64,000 nt of DNA from Pelagicoccus albus. GTDB taxonomy: Bacteria; Verrucomicrobiota; Verrucomicrobiia; Opitutales; Opitutaceae. Location: contig NZ_JACHVC010000006.1 of the NCBI RefSeq assembly GCF_014230145.1, positions 620,001 through 684,000 on the forward strand, given 5' to 3'. A model generated the notes under the pieces. That model was given only the letters and a program-made list of their open reading frames with translations. It did not search any database and was not told the origin of the DNA. Below are positions 9,057 to 18,222 of the stretch, one piece after another. The position numbers and the translations under genes are program-made. Position 1 is the first letter of the stretch; the number at the start of each line of letters is the position of its first letter.

Positions 9057-12000
9057 ATGAAATACCTAGCCTTTGTTTACCTGGCTTCTTTGTTAACTGC
9101 TTTTTCTTGGTCTACTGGTAGTATTAAGCGCGTAAAAGTTAATTACTCAGATGACGGGGAGAGAGTTTACTCCAATTGGTATTACACAGATTTCGAGATT
9201 TCACGAGATAGCGGTACGAGGCTTTCTATAATTGTCGAAACTTATGAGTCTTTAGTTGAGGTGGCCACGGCTACGCACGTGGATACATTGGGTAATACCC
9301 AAAACGTAAACTCCGCTTCGTTCGATGAAGATTTTGGATACTATTACTATTTTTTATATGGTGTAGCCTCTGACGAGCCTGCTGGGAAGACTACCGTAAC
9401 TGTAAAACCAAATGGAGCAGTTGGATACGAATCCGAATCTTTAACGATAACGGTCAAAGACAAAAGGCCATCGGCTCCAAACTTGGAGATAGCTGATTTT
9501 GAGTTAAATAATTCAGCAACTGTGCCAGAAGAATTAAATGTTGGCGATCGCGTACGCTTATCGTGCAGGGTGGAAAATTCCGGCTCTTCTGATTCTTCAT
9601 CTTCTGTATTAGAGTATTACATTTCAGAACGTGCCGGGAATACCTCTCAAACATTTTCTGATTACATTGGTGATGATTCTGTGTCGGCCTTATCTAGTGG
9701 TGAGAAATCTTCCAGGGAAAGTATATATTACACTGTCACTTCGAAGGATGTTGGAGACCGTTATTTTATTTTAGCAATTGATCCTGACAATGAGATAGCA
9801 GAAACCAATGACGATGACAATGAGTTTACAACTGCCAAAATAAAGATAGTTCCCAATGTGCCAACCCCTCCTGATGAGCCGATCCTGTTGGCACCTGGGG
9901 ATGGCGAAATTGCAGTTGATCTTGAGGCGCAAAGACTGACTTGGCGTACTGCCGATCTTGCTGAAAACTATGATGTTTACTTCGGTGTCAGTCCTGACAT
10001 CGACGTGGTGGGTTCCAATGTTACCGTGAACTACTGGGACTTGCCTGCTCTGCAAGGCGATACCTTGTACGGTTGGAAGGTTGTTGCCAAAAATGACGAC
10101 GGAGAAGCGGCGAGCGAGACTTGGGAGTTTAGGACTGTCAAAGGAGAGTCTGCAACACCAACCTTAGTTCCGGCCGGTCTAAGTCTGTCGAGTGTTAATT
10201 TTTATCCTGGTGAAACAATAACAGTAAATTATGGTATAGATAATCCTGGACCGGAAAGGGAAATTGGTTTAGGGTTTAGTCTCCAATACGTTGACTCGGA
10301 TGTTTTGTTGAATGATTCATCGAATGATACTACGGTAACGGTGCCCGGTTATGCTTCCTCCGTAGTGAGCCGAATCTTTGTAGTACCTGAAGACGCTGAG
10401 TCCGGTGATTTGATGGGCGTCTGGGGCCTATGGTCAGATACGCCGGGAAATGGGCAACAATTTGGTATTCTAAGCCACGGCAGGTATACTGTCGGTGACA
10501 GGAAGGAGGGCTTGGTTTTTATCATCAAAGATGGAAACGGGGAGGATTATGGGTTCTATGCGAGTGTAAAAGATCCGTACCGATTGGCAGATCTCAATTT
10601 TGAAGGAAATGAATTTTATGATATTATAAAAAGCTTTTATCTTACACGTGATCCGCTTGATCCTGAAGATGTCATTTCGAAAGAAGATTATGTAGCAAAT
10701 GGATTAGACGAGCTTTTGTATTCCATCACTAGAAAGTATGAAAATACGGTTTGGTTTCCTTATGAGGGTAATCGAGTAGAGTATGCTGGGGGGCTTTCTT
10801 TAACTCCAGCTAGCTATTATAAGGTTCTCTTTGATTTGAGGTGGAAGGATGATTCCTTTCGAAGGAGGTCCTATATTGATTCTCTACGAACTATTTTGGC
10901 TTTTGATGGAATGCCGGCAGGAACTGAGGTAATAGAAATACGAGGCGAGAACGACGGAGAAGGCATTATGTTACCAGAGGTTTCGCCAGGGCTTCGGGAT
11001 GGTGTATCATCTGCGTATAATGCATGTTTGGATTTGCTTGAGTCGGAAGGTATTGATCCCAGTTCATTTCTGGGGTTTGATGTAAATTATGGTTTATTAC
11101 CGATAACTGAAGGTGGAGTAGAGCTGACTAAGGTTTTTTACTCTATTAATAAGGTTATAACTAATTTGCCGAAAGCAGCCGAGAAGTTAAAGTTATATAA
11201 GATAAAAAATTGGGATAAGATAAAGAGATTTTCTGGTCTATATGAAATTGTGGGAACTGCGTTTAAATTAGGAAATGTAAGTGCTCGTATTAGGTCGGAG
11301 CTTATACTTCGGTCGTATTTGCTAACATCAGAAGACGCTGAACGTCGTTTGAGTATTTTGAAAACGGCATATTATTACTGTAAGGGTAACGCGGATCAGT
11401 ATGACCCTGTTTTGCTGGAAGCTATTCAGGCTGTAGAACTGGAATTACAGGATTCAAGTTTAGATTTGTACGATCATGTTAAAGTTATATTAGCCGAAGT
11501 CTTGTTGAATGGGTCTGGAGATTCTTTGGATCTGCTTATGGATGGTATGCTCAACAAAAAGATGTTAGGTTATGTATCTGGGTTTTTAAACGGAGCGACA
11601 GGAGACTTTTTCAAAAACATATTTGAAAAGGTATCCAGGCGAAGGGTAGTGTCTTATCTAGAGACGGTAAAGGATGGTGTCGTTTTTTATCAAAAAGAAA
11701 CTGGAGTTAGGACGAGACTCGCGTCGTATATGACAATTTTTTCCATGATGACTGAATACGAAAAGAGTTTCGGTTATTATGCACCCTCTGGTAGTGATCT
11801 TGTTTATGATGTTGAACGGATTGAGCTAGTGGATTCGGTTAGCCGCATGTTAGGGTATTTGGATTATTCGCTTTTAATGCAATATCTGGAGTATTATAAA
11901 GTTATTGCGAGTGACTGGATGGCTCATGGTGTTGATTTGTTTTTCGGAATAATGAAATATCATACAGACGGAGGAGCTGGTGTTGTAATGCCGATTGTGG

Positions 12001-15000
12001 ATATCGCTTGGGATGCGTTGAAAGTAGGCGTGTATCGGCTTAATGAATCTATTTTTGTGCAGATGAGGGATATGGTCTCAGTTAGATTGGCATACTTGTC
12101 TGGGAGATTTAGTGATCTATCTGTTGTGAAAAAATTCTATGAAGAGAGATATCTGGATTCGAGCGACGCAAATCCAGATATAGTGGGAAATGTAATGACC
12201 GATCTGGTTTTGTACCCAATGCCTGATGTTTCGGTGGTAGCACCTGGTTTGGTTAGGCTCCCCATGATTGTTGGCGGTATTGACTCAGGTGCGCCGTTGT
12301 TGTTCACATCGAATTCCGACTATATCACCTTTGAAGGGCGAGAGTTGGTGTTGGAAATTCCTGAATCAGTCGATGTCGGGACTATTAGTGTGACCATTAC
12401 GGCAACTGGTGACGATGGGATGCAAGCAAGTGTATTTTGGGAAGTAAATGTAATTGAAGAGATAACCAATAGTGCACCATCTTTTGAAGATATAGATATT
12501 GGACTATTGACAGTCGGAGAGTCTTATAGTTTTGAGATTGATTATTGGGATGAGGATCCTGTTGGAGTTGAAATAGACGTTATCACAGAAGTTACATGGA
12601 TTTCAGTAGATGCTAGTGATAGGTTGGTTATAATGCCTCCTGTAGATGCAGATGAAGGGTTTTATAAAGCTATTATTCAAGCGGTCGATAATGAAGGTCT
12701 GGAGTCGAATATGATCCTGAACTTTTATGTAAAAACTGTTAGTAAACCTTATGTTGTTATATCGACAGATGGGCAAGTGACGGATAGGGATGGAGATGGT
12801 TACGAGAGAGTGCTATTCGATGGTAGCCAATCTTATGATCTTGATGGGGAGATAGTATCCTACAAATGGACCGTGAATAATAATGAAGAGATTTTTGGAA
12901 TAGAAGTTGAGTTGAATCTGCAACTAGGTGTTAATAATGTAGTTTTAACAGTTACAGATGATGACGGAAATACCGGCACAGATACAGTGACGATAACCGT
13001 TGAAGAGATAGAGAATCAGAGTCCGGTTTTTGTTGGAATTGATGTGTACAACGTGGGCGATGATGATGGGGATGGATACGAGACAATCGTTTTTGACGTA
13101 GCTGACTCCTACGATCCAGAAGGCGGGGAGCTAGAATTTTATTGGGAAATAGATGGCGAAACGTTTACTGGACCTTCTGCGTCTTGGACCTTCCCGGTTG
13201 GATCGGGGCTAGTTATTCTGACACTTCGCGATAAAAGCGGAGCTACGGCTATACAGGATTTAGCGATTGAGGTTCATCCTTCAACGACTGAGGTAGCAGA
13301 ACACTACCCGCTAGACGGAAACGGGTTGACTGAGGATTCAACGGCTAGAAACCTTATTGAATACGACATCGTCCCGTCGAATGGCCTTGATGGGTTGGAA
13401 GGTAACGGAGTGTATTTCAATGGTTCGTCTTCCTATCTTGAATTGAGCGATCCCATCCTATTGCCTACTGATCCCTACAGCGTATCTGTGTGGATAAAGA
13501 TAGATGAAGGTGTCGATTTGCAGAACGCTCGATTCTCTATTTTCAATCAGGGCGGTGCTGCCGGAGAGGGGGCTCGCAGTCCTGGACTTGAATATTACGA
13601 CGGTTTGTGGCGGTTTCACCACTATGACACCGAGGTACGAATGATTCAAGCAGATGCTTCCGCAGTGGTTGCAGGTGAGTGGATGCATCTGCTAGCGACC
13701 TGGAACGAAGAAGGCTACTTGGAGCTTTTTGTCGATGGAGCTCGCGTTGCAAAATCGGAGGAGCCCGTCTCTTTTGGTCAGGAGCTTCCTAACTTTTATC
13801 TAGGAGGTAACGTGGCTTACGGTAGGGAGTTCTTTAAGGGCACTATGGATGAGCTGAGAATATACAATCGCGAGTTGAGTCTTGGAGAAATACATGGCCT
13901 TGCGGGACTAAAGAAAGGATTGGTCGAAATCTATGCCTTGGATGGCAATGGCTTGGCCACGGTGTCGGGAACGCGTGATCTAGTTGGGACAGCGATTTCA
14001 TCTACTGAAGACCGCCATGGTGTCGCAGGCGGTGCGGTGAGTTTCAATGGTTCGAGCTCAGTGCTCAGGCTTAAGTCTGGATTACTTGATGGGTCTGACG
14101 AATACACAGTCTCGCTGTGGGCCAAGATCGATGCGGATGTCAATTTGTCGAATACAAGATTCTCTCTGTTCAACCAAGGCAGCTACCCCGGTGGTAATGC
14201 TCGAAGCCCTGGATTAGAGTTCTACAATGGTACACTGAGGTATCATCATTTCGATGACGCACTAGAGATGCTGGTGGTCGACACTCCTGGTATCGTTAAT
14301 GGTGAATGGTTTAACGTGACTGCCGTTTGGGCTGCAGATGGGCATCTAGAGCTATGGCTTGATGGAGTGTTAATCGGTCGGAGCGAGTCGCCAATTGGAT
14401 TCGGTCAGGAGCTCAATAACTTCTATTTGGGTGCGAATGGAGGCTTCGAGAGCGACTACTTCAAGGGAGCAATGGATGAGGTACGGATTTATCACAGAGC
14501 CTTGTCGGCGGATGAAATCCAAACTCTAGCGAGTAAGACGCTAGGGTTCGCTCCAATTGCTGATGCAGGCGAAGATCAAGTGCTGTCCGTCCTAGGATGC
14601 CGTGGCACAAACTATGTAGACCTGGATGCGACAGGTAGTTTTGATTTGGATGGCCGGATCGTCAGCTACGAGTGGTTCTTGGGTAGTGAGCAAGTCGCAG
14701 TCGGCAGCAACGCAGTGGCGGCCCTCATGACTGGTCCAAATGTGTTAACTTTGGTGGTAGCCGACGACGATGGGAATGAAAACTCTGACACGGTTACGTA
14801 TACTCTTTTGGACACACCTAATGAGAATCCTAGAATTCATCTAAGCGACTTGCTGGGCCTTAGTGAAGGTAGCTTTATCTATGCTTATGATATGGATGGA
14901 AATGGTTCAGAAACTGTAACGATCGATGCTTCAAAGTCTTTCGATCCAGATGGTTCAATATTGAACTACACTTGGAGCATCGACGGAAGATCAGATGTTT

Positions 15001-16580
15001 CTGGGAACTATGATGATAGCTTCACGGCTGAATTTGATGCGGGCGATACAACAGTTAAGCTTACGCTGACTGACGAGTGTCTGGGTGAAGCTATGGCTAC
15101 TTTCGTGGTCCGAGTGTTGAGTTTCAGTGTCGATCAAGATGGAGTTATCGCTTCCTTCGAGCTTGATGGAGATGGCGAGGATGCTGGCTCGGGTTCGTTC
15201 GATATGGAAGAGATTGCTACTGCGGCTACGGCCAGTCGTTTCGAGCAGTCCGGTGAGGCGATCTACCTTAATGGCGACAGTTCATACCTTCGGTCGAAGA
15301 AGCCTATTTTGAACTCTGCAGAACCATACGCGATTTCACTCTGGCTAAAGGCGGATAGTGGGGTGGAGCTTGCTGACAGTCGCATGTCTATTTTTAACCA
15401 AGGAAGCGATCCAGGCGGGCAAGCCAGAAGTCCGGGACTCGAACTCGCCTGGGGCAGGTGGAGATTCCATCATTGGACGGGCGAGCTGCATATGATCGAA
15501 GCAGCTGCATCGAACGACGTAGTGGAAAATTGGACACATTTGGTGGCAATGTGGACCGAAGCTGGCTTTTTGGAATTGTGGATCAATGGAGAGAGGCTTG
15601 CTCGTTCCCTAACGCCAATCGAGTTTGGCCAAGAGCTCGGAAACTTTTACCTAGGTGCGAATCCCGCGTTCAACGCAGATTTCTTTCAGGGCAGCATGGA
15701 TGAGCTGAGGATTTACCAAAGGGAACTGTCGACCGATGAGATTGTAGCTCTTGCTGCAGAGAGTGGAGAAGAGGATGAGGAAGAAGCTGACCCCAAACCG
15801 AATCTACAGAACTTCATTTTGGCCAACAAGGCGTCGTCAACCGACACGACCTCGGTGGTGTTCGAGTATTTGTCAGCGGATGGCGTGGCGGAGGAATTCA
15901 GAATCAGCGAGGACCCAGAATTCGAAGGAGTTAGCTGGCAAGGTATAGCGAGCTCTAATGTTTTCACTCTGAGTGAAGGGAATGGCATCAAAAAGGTTTA
16001 TTTCCAGTTGAGAAATGCTTATGGTGAATCAAACGTATTGAGCGATACAATACAGCTTGATGAATTGATGCCGCCAGGGCTTGTGCAGAATATTGCAGCC
16101 ACAGATGGAGATTATCCGGATCGTGTCATCGTGTCTTGGTCAAGCACTGACAGTGCAGCGACATACACCGTCTACCGAGCTGTTGCGCAAAGTGAGAGCA
16201 TGACGCTGATCGCGAGTGGTATCGAAGGTAACGAGATAGAGGACACTGACATCGAACCCGGCCAGACCTACACCTATTGGGCTATTGCTCTTAATGAAGC
16301 TGGGCAAAGCGACGTAACTGAAAGCGATAGTGGCTTTGCGCTCGTCAAGGACCTTTCCTCGCCGGTGCTTCTGATTTCCCCCTTGGAAAAGGGTAGGTAC
16401 AAGCTAATCGCTTTTGGCGATGCCTCAGCATCAGGCTATTTGATTCAAACCTCGCATGACCTAGTGAATTGGCAGTCCTTGGATGTTGGAGTCATTCAGC
16501 TCTCGGAGGAATCCGCTTACGAGTACCAGCTGCCGGACCTATCGGAAACTCCTATATTCTTCCGAATCATTGAAAACTAG
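9057..16580 (+). CDS. Giant secreted CARDB/FN3/PKD/LamG surface protein (2507 aa)
   Basis: ATG 9057 is preferred over TTG 9030 because it opens a signal peptide (MKYLAFVYLASLLTAFSWS). Approximate layout: CARDB domain 140-265 (RLSCRVENSGSS, FILAIDPDNEIAETNDDDNEF); FN3-like 268-365; a long mostly helical region 480-1050 of unknown fold; cadherin-like 1150-1225; PKD 1230-1410 (two copies, with DGDGYE and DGSQSYDLDGEIVSYKW); LamG 1 at 1413-1615, LamG 2 at 1620-1830; two more PKD; LamG 3 at 2028-2230 (repeated PGLEFYNG, GQELNNFYLGAN, MDEVRIYHRALS); one Ig-like repeat shared with 18223-24924; FN3; and a C-terminal SGYLIQTSHDLVNWQSL unit common in Verrucomicrobiota. Probably a cell-surface or secreted glycan-binding protein. 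Codons are A/T-rich compared with flanking genes. Confidence 0.8.
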   Translation: MKYLAFVYLASLLTAFSWSTGSIKRVKVNYSDDGERVYSNWYYTDFEISRDSGTRLSIIVETYESLVEVATATHVDTLGNTQNVNSASFDEDFGYYYYFLYGVASDEPAGKTTVTVKPNGAVGYESESLTITVKDKRPSAPNLEIADFELNNSATVPEELNVGDRVRLSCRVENSGSSDSSSSVLEYYISERAGNTSQTFSDYIGDDSVSALSSGEKSSRESIYYTVTSKDVGDRYFILAIDPDNEIAETNDDDNEFTTAKIKIVPNVPTPPDEPILLAPGDGEIAVDLEAQRLTWRTADLAENYDVYFGVSPDIDVVGSNVTVNYWDLPALQGDTLYGWKVVAKNDDGEAASETWEFRTVKGESATPTLVPAGLSLSSVNFYPGETITVNYGIDNPGPEREIGLGFSLQYVDSDVLLNDSSNDTTVTVPGYASSVVSRIFVVPEDAESGDLMGVWGLWSDTPGNGQQFGILSHGRYTVGDRKEGLVFIIKDGNGEDYGFYASVKDPYRLADLNFEGNEFYDIIKSFYLTRDPLDPEDVISKEDYVANGLDELLYSITRKYENTVWFPYEGNRVEYAGGLSLTPASYYKVLFDLRWKDDSFRRRSYIDSLRTILAFDGMPAGTEVIEIRGENDGEGIMLPEVSPGLRDGVSSAYNACLDLLESEGIDPSSFLGFDVNYGLLPITEGGVELTKVFYSINKVITNLPKAAEKLKLYKIKNWDKIKRFSGLYEIVGTAFKLGNVSARIRSELILRSYLLTSEDAERRLSILKTAYYYCKGNADQYDPVLLEAIQAVELELQDSSLDLYDHVKVILAEVLLNGSGDSLDLLMDGMLNKKMLGYVSGFLNGATGDFFKNIFEKVSRRRVVSYLETVKDGVVFYQKETGVRTRLASYMTIFSMMTEYEKSFGYYAPSGSDLVYDVERIELVDSVSRMLGYLDYSLLMQYLEYYKVIASDWMAHGVDLFFGIMKYHTDGGAGVVMPIVDIAWDALKVGVYRLNESIFVQMRDMVSVRLAYLSGRFSDLSVVKKFYEERYLDSSDANPDIVGNVMTDLVLYPMPDVSVVAPGLVRLPMIVGGIDSGAPLLFTSNSDYITFEGRELVLEIPESVDVGTISVTITATGDDGMQASVFWEVNVIEEITNSAPSFEDIDIGLLTVGESYSFEIDYWDEDPVGVEIDVITEVTWISVDASDRLVIMPPVDADEGFYKAIIQAVDNEGLESNMILNFYVKTVSKPYVVISTDGQVTDRDGDGYERVLFDGSQSYDLDGEIVSYKWTVNNNEEIFGIEVELNLQLGVNNVVLTVTDDDGNTGTDTVTITVEEIENQSPVFVGIDVYNVGDDDGDGYETIVFDVADSYDPEGGELEFYWEIDGETFTGPSASWTFPVGSGLVILTLRDKSGATAIQDLAIEVHPSTTEVAEHYPLDGNGLTEDSTARNLIEYDIVPSNGLDGLEGNGVYFNGSSSYLELSDPILLPTDPYSVSVWIKIDEGVDLQNARFSIFNQGGAAGEGARSPGLEYYDGLWRFHHYDTEVRMIQADASAVVAGEWMHLLATWNEEGYLELFVDGARVAKSEEPVSFGQELPNFYLGGNVAYGREFFKGTMDELRIYNRELSLGEIHGLAGLKKGLVEIYALDGNGLATVSGTRDLVGTAISSTEDRHGVAGGAVSFNGSSSVLRLKSGLLDGSDEYTVSLWAKIDADVNLSNTRFSLFNQGSYPGGNARSPGLEFYNGTLRYHHFDDALEMLVVDTPGIVNGEWFNVTAVWAADGHLELWLDGVLIGRSESPIGFGQELNNFYLGANGGFESDYFKGAMDEVRIYHRALSADEIQTLASKTLGFAPIADAGEDQVLSVLGCRGTNYVDLDATGSFDLDGRIVSYEWFLGSEQVAVGSNAVAALMTGPNVLTLVVADDDGNENSDTVTYTLLDTPNENPRIHLSDLLGLSEGSFIYAYDMDGNGSETVTIDASKSFDPDGSILNYTWSIDGRSDVSGNYDDSFTAEFDAGDTTVKLTLTDECLGEAMATFVVRVLSFSVDQDGVIASFELDGDGEDAGSGSFDMEEIATAATASRFEQSGEAIYLNGDSSYLRSKKPILNSAEPYAISLWLKADSGVELADSRMSIFNQGSDPGGQARSPGLELAWGRWRFHHWTGELHMIEAAASNDVVENWTHLVAMWTEAGFLELWINGERLARSLTPIEFGQELGNFYLGANPAFNADFFQGSMDELRIYQRELSTDEIVALAAESGEEDEEEADPKPNLQNFILANKASSTDTTSVVFEYLSADGVAEEFRISEDPEFEGVSWQGIASSNVFTLSEGNGIKKVYFQLRNAYGESNVLSDTIQLDELMPPGLVQNIAATDGDYPDRVIVSWSSTDSAATYTVYRAVAQSESMTLIASGIEGNEIEDTDIEPGQTYTYWAIALNEAGQSDVTESDSGFALVKDLSSPVLLISPLEKGRYKLIAFGDASASGYLIQTSHDLVNWQSLDVGVIQLSEESAYEYQLPDLSETPIFFRIIEN

Positions 16581-16600
16581 GAAATCGAGATTCAACGCAC

Positions 16601-17206
16601 ATGAGCAAGCCAAGGGCATCAGTTGAATGCTGGCACTCGAGGGAAGATCTAAATGCTGCTCTAGAAGAATCGCTGCACCGCATCACGCTCGGTTGTGACC
16701 GAGCTCTGCCCGCGGCAATGCAGTTCCTCAAGCGGTATGCTTACTGCATCCTAAACGGAATGCTGAATGATCGCAGAGATCGAGAGGAGGTTTTTTTTGA
16801 TTCTCTCATTAAGCTATATCGTCAAGCAGGACGATTCGATACGAAGAGGGGTAGGGCTTTGGACTTTTATAAGGCAATCCTCAAGAATTGCGCCATAGAC
16901 CGCATTCGAAAAAGGGAGCCGCTTGTGTATCTGGAAATTCCTTACGAACTGCCTACCGATAACAGCCTTAATCGGGATGCTCTCAATCCGGCTGTTAACG
17001 CCGAAAGGAATTCAGACATCGCTTTCCTATCAAACGAAATTGATCGTCTGAATTGTAGCCAGAGAAAAACAATAGCTTGGGTATTCAAAAACGACTCGAC
17101 TCTATCGGAGGCCTCAGAGGAGCTCAATATCCCCCTTGGCACCGCCAAGTCAGCTTATCGAAGAGGTCTGCTGAAACTGAGAGCGGAGTTGTTGAAAACA
17201 GCCTGA
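16601..17206 (+). CDS. RNA polymerase sigma-70 family (ECF-type) factor
   Basis: 201 aa. Region 2 runs from about 35 to 105 (FLKRYAYCILNGMLNDRRDREEVFFDSLIKLYRQAGRF then ALDFYKAILKNCAIDRIRKRE) and region 4 from about 140 to 198 (LNCSQRKTIAWVFKNDSTLSEASEELNIPLGTAKSAYRRGLLKLRAEL), the LPLGTAKS-RRGL pattern being the sigma-4 helix-turn-helix. No anti-sigma gene is recognisable next to it. It starts 20 nt after the giant surface protein and is followed 32 nt later by a short paralogue of the upstream regulators, so it belongs to the same cassette. It may direct transcription of the cassette itself. Confidence 0.75.
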   Translation: MSKPRASVECWHSREDLNAALEESLHRITLGCDRALPAAMQFLKRYAYCILNGMLNDRRDREEVFFDSLIKLYRQAGRFDTKRGRALDFYKAILKNCAIDRIRKREPLVYLEIPYELPTDNSLNRDALNPAVNAERNSDIAFLSNEIDRLNCSQRKTIAWVFKNDSTLSEASEELNIPLGTAKSAYRRGLLKLRAELLKTA

Positions 17207-17238
17207 AAGAAGAAGTTTAGGAATCACTGCCGATTTTC

Positions 17239-17721
17239 ATGCGCTCTCTTCTTCTTTTCTTTTACGGAAGCTCAGGATTGGATAATTCGCGGCTACCTTA
17301 TAATTTAGAGAATGAAATCTCGTTGCTTCGTGAGAGACGGCTCGAGGGACTCATCCCCACAAGGAGTTGGGAAACGCTTTCTTGGCATCGTATGTCGAGG
17401 GGACGGAAACTTAATTTGATTCTGATATCAAATAATTCTGACGGGTTCGAGCTTCGGTGCTACGAAGACTTCAAAGCTTCTATGAGGCTTAAGGCTGTTC
17501 GCGATGAATGCTTCTCGTTAAAGAGAGATGCTGCGTCGACGTTTGTAGTTTGCCAAGCCATATTAGATGGCTGCACAAATGATCGAGAAACCCTAGTTAG
17601 GGCAAATCTTTCGGCGTTAAAATCCGCTACTGCCCGTCGAATCATAAGTAAAGCGAAGGCAGTCCTCAAAGAGAGTAAATCAATGAAGGTCCCGGAAGTA
17701 ACTCGCAGAAATCTGCCATGA
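17239..17721 (+). CDS. Short third paralogue: C-terminal half of the GAF/HTH-like family
   Basis: 160 aa. It lines up with the second half only of the two regulators at 6725 and 7796: LLLFFYGSSGL matches AFLFFYGSGLP, SWHRMSRGRKLNLILI matches AWSRKRQGRQLNLHID, and AILDGCTNDRETLVRANLSALKSATARRIISKAKAVLK matches AILDGVYEANEVLRLAGLGALKESSARRIVSKANSVLK. The GAF-like half is missing. Because the homology begins almost exactly at the start codon, it may be a functional stand-alone output domain and not a decayed copy. Its tail resembles the sigma-4-type GTAKSAYRRGLLKLR helix of its neighbour. Confidence 0.6.
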   Translation: MRSLLLFFYGSSGLDNSRLPYNLENEISLLRERRLEGLIPTRSWETLSWHRMSRGRKLNLILISNNSDGFELRCYEDFKASMRLKAVRDECFSLKRDAASTFVVCQAILDGCTNDRETLVRANLSALKSATARRIISKAKAVLKESKSMKVPEVTRRNLP

Positions 17722-18222
17722 ATATGGGAGATGAAATGATCTAATCATGACATGCGAAACATCTCATAAAGATTGTATAACCTACTTAGAGTAGTATAGC
17801 CTCTTCTGTGGTGATATCTCAATAATTGTTTATTATTATTACTGCGGTTGGCACTGAAAAGCAATCTGCCAACTGAATCAAATAGCAAAGAATTTGGCCT
17901 GTTTTTCACCTCGACGTAGAGGAGGAGAACAAAATTGGAAAAGGGAATGAGTGCAAAGGACGCGACAAATGAGATGCGTGGTCTACATCTATATTTTACC
18001 TATATCCTCACATCGATCTAGATGATGTAGAATTGCATCTTATGCGTTCTATAACCCCTAGGGTATTATACTTTATACTCCTCTTCAAGTCCTAGCCTAA
18101 CCAGCTATTGCCCATAAGTTTAGCCATTCCACCTAGGAGTGGCTTCCTTGTTTTACGCACTACCCCTGCAACCTCGTGTTTTTCCTAAAAGTTGCCGCGT
18201 AAAAACCGTTCCCCTTACAAAC
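17722..18222. other. 500-bp intergenic region upstream of the protease pair
   Basis: AT-rich, no gene recognised. Contains an imperfect dyad at 18050-18070 (TATAACCC and GGGTATTATA) and a short dyad ACATC/GATGT around ATCTAGAT at 18010-18028. These could be operator or promoter elements for the following gene. Base composition changes sharply at its right end, from A/T-ending to C-ending codons. Confidence 0.4.
18209..18221 (+). promoter_or_regulatory. 13-nt leader motif TTCCCCTTACAAA upstream of start codon (copy 1)
   Basis: The same 13 bases stand directly before the start codon of the next gene (24983-24995). Here one base separates the motif from ATG 18223. Neither gene has an SD site. 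A shared translation-initiation or regulator-binding element is inferred. Confidence 0.45.
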
